Source: Devosia limi DSM 17137 (GTDB lineage: Bacteria > Pseudomonadota > Alphaproteobacteria > Rhizobiales > Devosiaceae). Taken from it: a stretch of 64,000 nucleotides of DNA. The position numbers and the translations under genes were made by a program. Where the stretch lies: NCBI RefSeq assembly GCF_900128975.1, contig NZ_FQVC01000013.1:1-64000 (forward strand). Direction: 5' to 3'. Position 1 is the stretch's first letter, and each line of letters starts with the position of its first letter. Below are positions 50,857-59,479 of the stretch, piece after piece. Under the pieces are notes generated by a model, which worked only from the letters and a program-made list of their open reading frames with translations, was not told where the DNA came from and searched no databases.

Positions 50857-52124
50857 TGCGCGCCGGTGCCGCCTGCGTGGATATTACGCCGCCCGCCGGA
50901 CTGCATCTGGCCGGGTTTGCGGCGCGGACCGAGCCCTCCACAGGCGTTCATGATCGCCTGACGGCGCGGGCGGTTGTGGTTGGCGATACGGCGCTGGTCG
51001 CGCTCGATGTTATTGGCCTGCACGAGGATATGGCGGCGCGCATTCGGCAGCGCTGTGCCTTGCCGGACGACAATGTCGTGGTCGCGGCGACGCATACTCA
51101 CGGCGCTCCGGTGTCGATGCGGGGGCGGCTCGGCCGGGATGCCGATTCGCAGTTCCTGCAGCAGATCGAGGATGGTGCGGTTGCAGCCATTGACCAGGCC
51201 CTGGCCAGTGCACGGCCAGCCAGGCTGGCCGCTGGCATGGGTGGCGATCCCGACGTTGCACGCAATCGTCGTCATGCCGATGGGCCGCTGGATCGCTCGC
51301 TCCCGGTGGTGCGGATCGACGATCTCGACGGGGCATGTATCGCCGTCGTCGTGTCCTACGCCTGCCATCCCGTGGTGCTGGGAGCCGATAACCGGGAAAT
51401 GACGGCGGACTATCCGCACTATGTTCGTGCCGGGTTGGAGGCCGCTATTCCCGGTGCGATGGCGCTGTTCCTGACCGGGTGTACGGGCGATGCCAATACC
51501 GGCCATACCGCGCAGGCGTCGTGGACGCTTGCCGCCAATAATGAGCGCACATTTTCCACTGCGGAGCGTCTTGGAAAGCGGATTGCCGCTGCGGCGCTGC
51601 AGGCGGTGATGCAGCCTGTCGAGGGGGAAATCGGCAGCCGGCATCGCGCGCTTGATCTCGATCTCGTCCGGCTTGAACCGGAGCCGCTATCGGCTCTGGC
51701 CGAGAATTGGCGGGCCGAGCGCGCCACTGCCGAGCCGGTGCGGGCCATCTTGCTGGGGCACTGGATCCATTGGGCCGAGCGCAATCAACACACAAAGCCT
51801 GGTCACTGGCGCGCGCGGGTGAGCTTGCTGGACTGGTGCGGCATTCCCATCGTGGCGCTGCCGGGCGAGATTTTTGGTGAGACGGGTCTGTCGGTACGGG
51901 CTGCATGCGCAGGGCGGCCGGCACTGATCATCTCCTATGCCGAGGGCAATCCCGGCTACATTCCGCCAAGCAGCGAATTTGTCTTCGGCGGCTACGAAGT
52001 GGCTGAGGCGCATCGTTTTATCGGCATGCCGGGCGCCTTTGCGCCGGGTTCTGCCGAGGCATTGGCCGATGCCGCCAGGGCATTGCTTGCCGAGCGCCAC
52101 TTGACAACGCAACCGGTTGCATAA
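50853..52124 (+). CDS. Neutral/alkaline ceramidase N-domain-like hydrolase
   Basis: A 423-residue protein related to the N-terminal domain of neutral ceramidase, which cleaves N-acyl bonds. Metal-site motifs are present: ATHTHGAPVS (about 88-97) and SYACHPVVLGADN (about 168-180), plus FLTGCTGDANTG. Full ceramidases are about 650 residues; this one lacks the C-terminal domain and any signal peptide. Short versions are often found in sugar operons with unknown substrates. It is coupled to nagA by a 4-base overlap, and the second LacI operator lies across its last codons. Confidence 0.85.
   Translation: MMRAGAACVDITPPAGLHLAGFAARTEPSTGVHDRLTARAVVVGDTALVALDVIGLHEDMAARIRQRCALPDDNVVVAATHTHGAPVSMRGRLGRDADSQFLQQIEDGAVAAIDQALASARPARLAAGMGGDPDVARNRRHADGPLDRSLPVVRIDDLDGACIAVVVSYACHPVVLGADNREMTADYPHYVRAGLEAAIPGAMALFLTGCTGDANTGHTAQASWTLAANNERTFSTAERLGKRIAAAALQAVMQPVEGEIGSRHRALDLDLVRLEPEPLSALAENWRAERATAEPVRAILLGHWIHWAERNQHTKPGHWRARVSLLDWCGIPIVALPGEIFGETGLSVRAACAGRPALIISYAEGNPGYIPPSSEFVFGGYEVAEAHRFIGMPGAFAPGSAEALADAARALLAERHLTTQPVA
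52101..52122 (+). promoter_or_regulatory. LacI operator/promoter, copy 2
   Basis: TTGACA (52101-52106) is followed by ACGCAACCGGTTGCAT (52107-52122), matching copy 1 at 15 of 16 positions. It lies inside the 3' end of the ceramidase-like gene and about 55 bases before the binding-protein start, giving the importer its own repressed promoter. Confidence 0.82.
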
Positions 52125-52177
52125 CAAACTTCATCAATCGCCTGTATAGGGAACGAGCGATACAAGGGGAGACTTTC

Positions 52178-53491
52178 ATGACCATATCCACACTGCGCCG
52201 CCGCACGTCGTCTGCTGCGCTTCGCCATGCCTTGCTTGGCTCTGCCATGGGCCTGGCCGTCATTGCCGCGGCGCCCGCCATCAGCGCCCAGGAAATCAGC
52301 GTCTGGAGCGGCTATCCAGAACTGGCGCCATTCTATGAACATGTCGCCGAAGGCATGAAGGCCGACTATCCTGACCTCAGCGTCAAGGTTGAAGCCATCG
52401 CCCTGCGCGAGCACGAAAAGCGCATCGCCCTGGGCCTGACCTCCGGGGAAGCAGCCGAAGTGATCGAGCTGGGCACCTCGACCGCAACGCGCTACCTCGA
52501 AAACGAGCTGTTCAACGCCGCTCCCGAGGCGGTTGCCGCTTTCGTGCAGGACCCGGCCAATTTCAATGACTTCTTCCGCGACTCCGCCAGCTATGGCGGC
52601 ACCGTCTATGGCGTGCCGCTGTTCCGCGGCCAGAGCGCGCTCTACTACAATACCGAGATGTTCGAGGCTGCCGGGCTGACCGAGCCGCCGGCGACCATGG
52701 CCGACTACACCAAATATGCCGAGGCGCTGACCCAGCGCGATGCTAATGGCAATCCGAGCGTTTCGGGTTGGAGCCTGCGCCTGTCCGGCGGCGGTCAGGG
52801 CATTGCCGAAAAGTTCTGGATCAACATGTTCCAGTATGGCGAGAGCCTGGTCGAGCAGACTGCCGACGGCAAATGGAAGGCCGATTTCGCCAATGCCGAA
52901 GGCCGTGCGGCGCTCAAGCAATATCTCGAGAATGTGCACACGCTCAAGACCGTGACTGTCGAGATGCCGGCCGATGCCGAAGCGTTCGAGCGCGAGCAGA
53001 CCGCCATGTTCATCCGCGAGTCCTGGGTGATCGGCGACATCGCCTCCAAGGCGCCGGACCTCCCCTATGCAACGGCGACCCTGCCGCGTGGCTCCATCGT
53101 TGCGCCGGTATCGCTGTGGATCAGCGGCGAAGGTGCCGAAGCCGAGGCCGCCTGGGCCTTTGCCGAAGCCGCCAACTCGCCCGAGAACCTGCTGTGGCTG
53201 TTGGACAATGTCGGCTGGTTGCCGAACCGGTCCGGCCTCGACTACAGCGCCATCCTCCAGGCCAAGCCGGCTCTGGCTGCGTTTGTCGAATATCCCGACA
53301 CCTACGAGTTCTTCTCTCTGCCCAATATCGGTCCGGTCGAGGAAATCCTGACCCGGACGGCAGCGCGGCTGACCGACGCCTTCGCGAACGCATCGTTGGC
53401 AGCCGATGATGCGGCGATTGATGGTGTGCTGATGGCCATGCAGGACGAGATCAATGCCCTGCTGCAGCGTGAGGGCCTGTTGGCCCAATAG
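52178..53491 (+). CDS. ABC transporter substrate-binding protein (family 1)
   Basis: A 437-residue periplasmic sugar-binding protein. A long signal peptide (about 1-37, ending APAISA-QEI) precedes the mature start ISVWSGYPELAPFYEHVAEG. The ATG follows GGGGAGA. It heads an importer operon with its own LacI operator. Given the NagA/NagB neighbours, an N-acetylated amino sugar or a short glycan is the likely ligand (inference). Confidence 0.92.
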   Translation: MTISTLRRRTSSAALRHALLGSAMGLAVIAAAPAISAQEISVWSGYPELAPFYEHVAEGMKADYPDLSVKVEAIALREHEKRIALGLTSGEAAEVIELGTSTATRYLENELFNAAPEAVAAFVQDPANFNDFFRDSASYGGTVYGVPLFRGQSALYYNTEMFEAAGLTEPPATMADYTKYAEALTQRDANGNPSVSGWSLRLSGGGQGIAEKFWINMFQYGESLVEQTADGKWKADFANAEGRAALKQYLENVHTLKTVTVEMPADAEAFEREQTAMFIRESWVIGDIASKAPDLPYATATLPRGSIVAPVSLWISGEGAEAEAAWAFAEAANSPENLLWLLDNVGWLPNRSGLDYSAILQAKPALAAFVEYPDTYEFFSLPNIGPVEEILTRTAARLTDAFANASLAADDAAIDGVLMAMQDEINALLQREGLLAQ

Positions 53492-53512
53492 GCCAGCGCC
53501 CGGACCCTAACC

Positions 53513-53540
53513 CGCCTGGAAGACCAAGGCCTTCCAGGCG
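53513..53540 (+). promoter_or_regulatory. Hairpin between binding-protein and permease genes
   Basis: CGCCTGGAAG and CTTCCAGGCG form a perfect 10-bp stem with an 8-base loop, 21 bases after the stop codon. It is the fifth such element among five importers. Confidence 0.72.
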
Positions 53541-53558
53541 CCATCAGCGGAGAATACA

Positions 53559-54446
53559 ATGCTGCGGCGCAAGAGATGGCTCTTCGCTATGCTCGCCATC
53601 CTGCCGACACTGGCGATCTTTGCCTGGGTACGCATGTATCCAATAGCCGAGACGCTTCGGCTGAGCCTGCACAAGTGGGACATCCTGTCCAAGAACAAGC
53701 CATTCATCGGCCTGGGTAATTTCCAGGAACTGATGGGCGACCGGCTGTTCCACGAGGCCCTGCTCAACACCACGATTATCGCCTTCGGCGTCTTGATCAT
53801 CACCATTCCGACGGCGATGATCCTGGCCGCGATGATCCATTATCGCACGCGCTCACGCGCCTCGGGTTTCTATGAAACTGCGATTTTCCTGCCGCATGTG
53901 GTGTCGCTTGTGCCCGCTGCCATGGCCTGGAAATGGATCTTCGACGCGCGCCTGGGGCCGCTCAATGCCTTCCTGGGCATGTTCGGCATCGAGCCGCAGG
54001 CCTGGCTGTTCGATCCGACGCTGTCGGTGATCAGCGTCATCGTGCTCTGCTCCTGGCAGGCGCTGGGCTATGCCGTGCTGATCTATCTGGTGGGCTTCAA
54101 GAGCCTGCCTGTGTCGCTTTACGAAGCGGCCAAGCTGGACGGCGCCTCCGGGCCGCAATCATTCTGGTTCCTGTCGATCCCGATGCTGAAGCCGATCACG
54201 CTCTATGTGTCTGTGGTGACGCTGGTTTCGGGCTTCAATGTCTATGCGCAGGCCTTTGTGCTGGCCTCCGATGCGCAGGGCGCGCCGGGGCGGCAGGTTC
54301 GGGTGCTGGTGCTCGACATGCTGGAAAACAGCTTCCGCAATTATCGCGTCGGCTATGCTGCCTCCGAGGCGGTGGTCCTGCTGGTCATCGTGCTGGTGCT
54401 GACGCTGATTCAGTTCTCCCTGCTGCGGGAAAGGGGGCGTTCATGA
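53559..54446 (+). CDS. Sugar ABC transporter permease (MalF type)
   Basis: A 295-residue inner-membrane permease with six spans. The ATPase-contact loop reads LYEAAKLDGASGPQSF. The ATG at 53559 follows AGCGGAG. It ends with a 4-base overlap onto the next permease gene. Confidence 0.94.
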   Translation: MLRRKRWLFAMLAILPTLAIFAWVRMYPIAETLRLSLHKWDILSKNKPFIGLGNFQELMGDRLFHEALLNTTIIAFGVLIITIPTAMILAAMIHYRTRSRASGFYETAIFLPHVVSLVPAAMAWKWIFDARLGPLNAFLGMFGIEPQAWLFDPTLSVISVIVLCSWQALGYAVLIYLVGFKSLPVSLYEAAKLDGASGPQSFWFLSIPMLKPITLYVSVVTLVSGFNVYAQAFVLASDAQGAPGRQVRVLVLDMLENSFRNYRVGYAASEAVVLLVIVLVLTLIQFSLLRERGRS

Positions 54447-55309
54447 GCTCCAATCGCTCCACCGAAAGCGGGAAGCGCCGGCGTTTCCGCCGCATGCTGG
54501 TCGACCGCAGCATTGACGTCGTGCTGCTGACCTTCAGCCTGCTGATGCTGTTGCCGCTGGTGTTCCTGGTGTCGAACGGCTTCAAGACGCCGCAGGAAAT
54601 GCTGGCCTGGCCGCCGACTGTCATTCCGGCCAATCCGACCATCGACAATTTTGCGGCCGTGCTGACGCAAACGCCGCTGCTGCGCTGGATCCTCAACAGC
54701 ATCCTGTTCGCGGTGATGTCGACCATTGCGATCCTGGCGACCTCCTCGATTGCCGGCTACATCCTGGCCAAGTTCCGCTATCGCTCGCTCAACATCATCT
54801 TCGCGCTGGTGCTGGCGACGGCCATCGTGCCGTTCGAGGTCTATATGATCCCGCTCTACTTCCAGGCGCAGAGCCTGGGGATACTGAACTCTATCTGGGC
54901 GCTGCTGCTCGGCTATCTGGTGATGAGTTTCGGCATATTCCTGATCCGCCAGAATGTCATCCACTCCATTCCCGACGAATTGCTGGAAGCCGCGCGCATC
55001 GATGGAGCCGGGGAATTGTGGATTTTCTTCCGTATCGTGCTGCCGCTGCTGCGCGGCGCCCTTGGCGCCCTCGGCGTGCTGGCCTTCTTCCAGGCGTGGA
55101 CGGCCTTTGCCTGGCCGATGATCGTCGCCACCAATCGCGAGGCCTATACGATTGAAGTCGGGCTGGCCTTGTTCCAGACCGGGTTTACCGTCGATCTCGG
55201 CCGCCTCAGCGCCGCCTCGGCGCTGGTGCTGGTGCCCTCGATCACGCTGTTCGTCATCCTGCGCCGCAATTTCGTGCAGGGCGTCGCCAGCACGGGGCTC
55301 AAGGAATGA
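54443..55309 (+). CDS. Carbohydrate ABC transporter permease (MalG type)
   Basis: A 288-residue inner-membrane permease. A basic N-terminal tail (KRRRFRRMLVDR) precedes the first span; the contact loop is LLEAARIDGAGELWIFF. It is coupled by 4-base overlaps to the permease gene before it and the epimerase gene after it. Confidence 0.94.
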   Translation: MSSNRSTESGKRRRFRRMLVDRSIDVVLLTFSLLMLLPLVFLVSNGFKTPQEMLAWPPTVIPANPTIDNFAAVLTQTPLLRWILNSILFAVMSTIAILATSSIAGYILAKFRYRSLNIIFALVLATAIVPFEVYMIPLYFQAQSLGILNSIWALLLGYLVMSFGIFLIRQNVIHSIPDELLEAARIDGAGELWIFFRIVLPLLRGALGALGVLAFFQAWTAFAWPMIVATNREAYTIEVGLALFQTGFTVDLGRLSAASALVLVPSITLFVILRRNFVQGVASTGLKE

Positions 55310-56550
55310 GCGCCGCCGCTTTCACCGCCACCGCCCGGCAGACCTATATCGACGCCAATGCTGCCAGCCTGCGCTGGCTGCTGGGGCGGCCGCTGCTGGG
55401 GGGCGGCTTTCTCAACAGCAAGCAGAACAGCATCACGCTGGCCAATTACGGTCCGGCCGATGGCTTGCGGGCGCCGCAATTCACCTATGGCTGGATCCAG
55501 GGGCGGGGCCTTGAGGCGCTGGTCACCCATGCCGCCTTCTTTGCGGCATCCGATCCGGCCCTGACTGCACGCATCGATGCCGTCGCGCAGCCGCTCTACG
55601 CTATGCTCCGGGGATTGTGGGAGTGGCATGGCCACGCCTATTTCTGCTATGACGGGCATTTGCAGCCGGTGATCGCTGCTGCCGATGGCAGCACTGCGCC
55701 ACAGTCCCGGCCAGCCGATATCTACACCTATTCCGACATCTTCGTGCTCAAGGGGCTGATCGCCGCCGCGGCACGCTATGCGCCGGGCAATGTCGCACGC
55801 CATCTCGCCGATCTGCCGCAGCTGGTCTCGGCGATCGAAGGCGGTCGCTTCCAGATGGATGAGCGGCGCGCCCTCTGCCCGCAGAGCCTGGCGGACCAGG
55901 CCGACGATTTTGGCCCGCGGATGATCCTGCTCGGCGCTGCCGGCATGCTGCATCGCATCGGGCATCCGGAAGCTGCCGGTTTTGCCGACCGCTTCGTCGC
56001 CCATGTGCTGGAGCGCCATCTGGATGGCCAATCGGGCCTGCTCCGCAACGTGCCGGGCGCCGATGCCTGCAATGTCGGTCACGGTATCGAACTGGTGGGC
56101 TTCGCGCTGGATTATCTGCCAGCCGATGCAGATGCGGCGTTGATCGGCCAGCTTGAAGCGGTGCTGCTCGCCTCGTTCAAAGCGGGTTTCCACGCGCCCG
56201 GAGTGCGTCTCGTCGTCTCGGCCGCCACCGGGCAGCCGACCAGTCCCTATTGCCCCTGGTGGTCCCTGCCGGAAACCATCCGCAGCGCGGCGCTGGCCTA
56301 TGAACGCAGTGGCAATCCGGCGGTGCTGGCCGTCTGGCGCCAGGCGCATGAGGCGTTTTTCGATACCTTCTGGCGCGGCGAACCCGCCATCGCCTACCAG
56401 ACGATGACCGACAATGGCCCGGTCGATTTTGTGCCGGCCACCCCCGATCTCGACCCCGGCTATCACACGGGTCTCAGTCTGCTGGCAGCCATAGAGGCCG
56501 CCGGGCGACTGCAGACCACTGATGCCGACCATGAACAAGCAGGTGCATAG
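55306..56550 (+). CDS. AGE family epimerase/isomerase
   Basis: A 414-residue protein with the (alpha/alpha)6 barrel pattern of the N-acylglucosamine 2-epimerase family. Recognisable positions: the GHGIELVGFAL motif (candidate His/Glu), WWSLPETIRSAALAYE and a late PGYHTGLSLLAAIEA segment. The family interconverts GlcNAc/ManNAc, mannose/fructose or related sugars. Placed inside the importer operon beside nagA/nagB homologs, a GlcNAc/ManNAc-type reaction is reasonable but not proven. It starts within the permease stop and ends exactly at the ATPase start. Confidence 0.8.
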   Translation: MSAAAFTATARQTYIDANAASLRWLLGRPLLGGGFLNSKQNSITLANYGPADGLRAPQFTYGWIQGRGLEALVTHAAFFAASDPALTARIDAVAQPLYAMLRGLWEWHGHAYFCYDGHLQPVIAAADGSTAPQSRPADIYTYSDIFVLKGLIAAAARYAPGNVARHLADLPQLVSAIEGGRFQMDERRALCPQSLADQADDFGPRMILLGAAGMLHRIGHPEAAGFADRFVAHVLERHLDGQSGLLRNVPGADACNVGHGIELVGFALDYLPADADAALIGQLEAVLLASFKAGFHAPGVRLVVSAATGQPTSPYCPWWSLPETIRSAALAYERSGNPAVLAVWRQAHEAFFDTFWRGEPAIAYQTMTDNGPVDFVPATPDLDPGYHTGLSLLAAIEAAGRLQTTDADHEQAGA

Positions 56551-57624
56551 ATGGCAACCGTAGAAATTCGCAACGTCGCCAAGTCCTATGGCCCGACCGA
56601 CATCATCCGCGACATCAATGTGCAGGTTCCCGATGGGGCCTTCGTGGTGCTGGTAGGGCCGTCCGGCTGCGGCAAGTCTACGCTGCTGCGCATGATTGCG
56701 GGCCTGGAAGACATCGACAAGGGCGAGATTTCGATTGGCGGGCGGGTCATCAATGATGTCGAGCCCAAGCACCGCGACATCGCCATGGTGTTCCAGAATT
56801 ACGCGCTTTATCCGCATATGACGATTGCCGAGAATATGGGCTTTTCGCTGCGGCTGGCCAAGCAGTCCAAGGCCGAGATCGACCAGCGGGTCGGCGAGGC
56901 GGCGCGCATTCTGGGGCTGACCGACTATCTGCAGCGCTTCCCCAAGCAATTGTCGGGTGGCCAGCGCCAGCGCGTTGCCATGGGCCGGGCGATCGTGCGG
57001 CAACCGCAGGTGTTCCTGTTCGATGAGCCGCTGTCCAACCTCGATGCCAAGCTGCGCGTGCAGATGCGCGGCGAGCTCAAGGACATGCATGCCCGCCTCA
57101 AGACCACGACGATCTACGTGACCCACGACCAGATCGAGGCCATGACCATGGCTGACCTGATCGTGGTCATGCGCGATGGCGTGGTGGAACAAACCGGCGC
57201 CCCGCTCGAGCTTTATGATCATCCGGCCAATATGTTTGTCGGCAGCTTTATCGGATCGCCCGCCATGAACTTCCTCACTGGCACTGTGCGGCATGATGGC
57301 GGTCAGCAGACGTTTGAAACTGCCAGCGGTTTCCGGCTGCCGGTCGATGCGGCGGTGGGGGCGCTCGATGGCTTGACCGCGACGCTCGGCATCCGACCCG
57401 AACATCTGCAATTGGCGCAGACGGGGCAGGGCCTGGGCGGCAAGATCGTCACCATCGAGCCCACGGGTTCGGAGACCTTCATTGTCGTGCAACTGGGCGG
57501 CGACAGGATCTCGGCGCTGCTGCGCCAGCGCCTGATGGCCTCGATTGGCGATGAAATCTGGCTCATGCCGCAGGCAGGCACCACGCATTTGTTCGACAGC
57601 GCAACGACCAGGCGACTGGGCTAG
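56551..57624 (+). CDS. Sugar ABC transporter ATP-binding protein (UgpC/MalK type)
   Basis: A 357-residue ATPase. Walker [11 protein letters not shown]-loop FQNYALYPH, signature [15 protein letters not shown], Walker [13 protein letters not shown], switch His YVTHDQ, then the C-terminal TOBE domain. It starts directly after the epimerase stop. It is a paralog of the ATPase at 2513, from which it differs throughout the C-terminal domain. Confidence 0.95.
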   Translation: MATVEIRNVAKSYGPTDIIRDINVQVPDGAFVVLVGPSGCGKSTLLRMIAGLEDIDKGEISIGGRVINDVEPKHRDIAMVFQNYALYPHMTIAENMGFSLRLAKQSKAEIDQRVGEAARILGLTDYLQRFPKQLSGGQRQRVAMGRAIVRQPQVFLFDEPLSNLDAKLRVQMRGELKDMHARLKTTTIYVTHDQIEAMTMADLIVVMRDGVVEQTGAPLELYDHPANMFVGSFIGSPAMNFLTGTVRHDGGQQTFETASGFRLPVDAAVGALDGLTATLGIRPEHLQLAQTGQGLGGKIVTIEPTGSETFIVVQLGGDRISALLRQRLMASIGDEIWLMPQAGTTHLFDSATTRRLG

Positions 57625-57631
57625 TGGTCTT

Positions 57632-58651
57632 ATGACCAAAAAACTCGGTATTGCCGTTATCGGGCTGGGCATGGCTTCGCAGCCGCATGCCCGGGCCTTG
57701 CTGGCGCTCGGGGACAGCATCGAAACGCTGCATGCGTTCAGCCCGTCGGCAGCCCGGCGCCAGAGTTTTGCCCAGGCGTATGGCTTGCCGGTGATCGACA
57801 ATGCCGAGGCGATTTTCGGCGATCCGCGCGTCGATGCGGTGCTGGTGCTGACGCCACCCAATACCCATCTCGAGCTGGTGCAGCAGGCCGCCGCTGCCGG
57901 CAAGCACGTGCTGCTGGAAAAGCCGCTCGATATCAGCATCGCGCGCGCCGAGCAGCTGGTCGAGGTCGCCGAACGGGCCGGGATCACGCTTGGGGTGGTG
58001 TTGCAGAATCGCTTCCGCCCGGCGGCGCTGGCGCTGCAGGCGCTGCTCGATTCAGGCCGCCTCGGGCGGTTGGTGCAGGTGGCCGCGCGCACCAGCTACT
58101 GGCGGCCGCAAAGCTATTACGACGAACCCGGCCGGGGAACACTGGCACGCGATGGTGGCGGTGTCCTGTTGACCCAGGCCATCCATAATCTCGATCTGAT
58201 GATCGCACTGGCTGGCTTGCCGCAGACAGTGTCCGGTTTCGTCACCACCAGTCCGGTTCATGCCATGGAGGGCGAGGACGTGGCGACGGCGGCGCTGCGC
58301 TTCGCCAATGGCGCGCTGGGCACCGTCAGCGCCACAACCTGCGCCTTCCCCGGACTACCCGACGCCATCGAGCTGGTCGGCGACAAGGGCACGGCCCAGC
58401 TCAATGGCACCACACTGACGGCGCGCCTGCATGACGGCACGCAGGTTGATGTCGATGGCGATGAAGCCGGATCGGGATCGGGCGCTGATCCGATGGGGTT
58501 TTCGAGCCAGGCCCATCAAGCCCTGATCGTTGATTTCGCTGCGGCACTTGCCGAAGGCCGCCAGCCGCGCATTTCCGGGCGGGACGCGCTACAGGTCCAT
58601 TACCTGATCGCCGCAATGCTGGGCTCTCGCGGGCATCCGGTTCAGCTGTGA
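57632..58651 (+). CDS. Gfo/Idh/MocA family oxidoreductase
   Basis: A 339-residue NAD(P)-dependent sugar dehydrogenase. Rossmann loop VIGLGMASQPHAR (about 9-21), catalytic Lys in LLEKPLDIS, and the later active-site helix GGGVLLTQAIHNLDLMIAL. It closes the amino-sugar operon, 7 bases after the ATPase gene, and probably oxidises the imported sugar or an intermediate. Confidence 0.9.
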   Translation: MTKKLGIAVIGLGMASQPHARALLALGDSIETLHAFSPSAARRQSFAQAYGLPVIDNAEAIFGDPRVDAVLVLTPPNTHLELVQQAAAAGKHVLLEKPLDISIARAEQLVEVAERAGITLGVVLQNRFRPAALALQALLDSGRLGRLVQVAARTSYWRPQSYYDEPGRGTLARDGGGVLLTQAIHNLDLMIALAGLPQTVSGFVTTSPVHAMEGEDVATAALRFANGALGTVSATTCAFPGLPDAIELVGDKGTAQLNGTTLTARLHDGTQVDVDGDEAGSGSGADPMGFSSQAHQALIVDFAAALAEGRQPRISGRDALQVHYLIAAMLGSRGHPVQL

Positions 58652-58684
58652 CCGCCCCGCTGCCCTGTCCAGCCTTGGCCAGGA

Positions 58685-58891
58685 TTACTTGGCGTCGACC
58701 TTGAGGGGAACACCCAGGAAACGCTCGACGATGACACCGTCCTGAATGCTGAACGTTATTGTCTCGCGGCTTTCTGCTTCCAGCTGCGCCCGTTCTTCTG
58801 GCGTAATGCTGATCGACGTCAGCGTCTCGCCCTTGGGCAGGGCGCGCTGCAGCCGGAGAACCCGCTTCTTGATTGCTTTGGTGGCGCTCAT
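58685..58891 (-). CDS. Small hypothetical protein, 68 residues
   Basis: A 68-residue protein with a basic first third (KAIKKRVLRLQR), an acidic middle (TPEERAQLEAESRET) and a C-terminal beta-like stretch (FSIQDGVIVERFLGVPLKVD). I do not recognise a family. GGGAGAG precedes the ATG at 58891. It overlaps the upstream gene by 4 bases (ATGA), which supports it being real and cotranscribed. Confidence 0.6.
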   Translation of the reverse strand: MSATKAIKKRVLRLQRALPKGETLTSISITPEERAQLEAESRETITFSIQDGVIVERFLGVPLKVDAK

Positions 58892-59097
58892 CCCAGACTC
58901 TCCCGTCCAGCCTGGCTCAGTGTGTATGCCGGACCATCGTCCGTAGCATCCTCGATCAGGTATTTCCACTTCGCCAGCCGCCGCAGATGCTCGGCGATTG
59001 GCGCCCAGTCGGGATCGACCGGCAGCCCGATGCAGATGCGTTCATGCTTTTCCACCACCGAAAGGATGTGGAGATCGTCGTCGGAGAGTTTGCGCAT
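58888..59097 (-). CDS. Small hypothetical protein, winged-helix-like
   Basis: A 69-residue protein (MRKLSDDDLHILSVVEKHER through PAYTLSQAGRESLG). The helical start and the C-terminal YTLSQAGRE resemble a small winged-helix fold. The start is either ATG 59097 or ATG 59109: the AAGGAG site ends one base before 59109, too close, and 13 bases before 59097. It is the first of a two-gene unit. Function unknown. Confidence 0.55.
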   Translation of the reverse strand: MRKLSDDDLHILSVVEKHERICIGLPVDPDWAPIAEHLRRLAKWKYLIEDATDDGPAYTLSQAGRESLG

Positions 59098-59308
59098 CTG
59101 CTTACCCATGCTCCTTGGTACCGAGCACGGCCTTTGTGCCCATTTCCTCGGTCTTTCCTGGTGAACGAATCGAGAAATCGTCGTGGGGATACCCGCGGGC
59201 GCCAGCCCCACGCAAGGGGCTTTTTCCCGCTGAATTTTCGTTTTGTTCCATTTCTTCCAAAATCGGGACTTGCCTCAAAAGCCCAGCTTGTCTATGTCTC
59301 CGCGCAGT

Positions 59309-59385
59309 CGGGGCGTAGCGCAGCCTGGTAGCGCATTTGTCTGGGGGACAAAGGGTCGTCGGTTCAAATCCGGCCGCTCCGACCA
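59309..59385 (+). tRNA. tRNA-Pro (GGG)
   Basis: A 77-base cloverleaf. The acceptor stem CGGGGCG pairs with CGCTCCG, the D-arm is GCGCAGCCTGGTAGCGC, and the anticodon stem TTTGT/ACAAA encloses CTGGGGG with anticodon GGG. The T-arm is CGTCGGTTCAAATCCGGCCG (one mismatch), and the discriminator A is followed by an encoded CCA. No integrase or attachment-site duplication was seen nearby. The 199-base gap upstream has no gene. Confidence 0.95.
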
Positions 59386-59479
59386 AATTACCTCCTTTAC
59401 GCCAAGTGGCGCGATAGACCGGTCCGGGTGGCGATTGCCCGGTCACGTTCTGTTGGCCTTGTCGCGGCAGGAGAAGCAG

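Noticed and set aside
55144..58092. A 982-codon open frame on the minus strand
   Set aside because: It runs antisense to the AGE epimerase, ABC ATPase and Gfo/Idh genes, whose proteins show complete family motifs. The antisense product has none. It is a by-product of high GC.
59309..59385. tRNA-Pro as an integration site for a genomic island
   Set aside because: No integrase and no repeat of the tRNA 3' end was found in the window, and neighbouring genes look ordinary for the chromosome.
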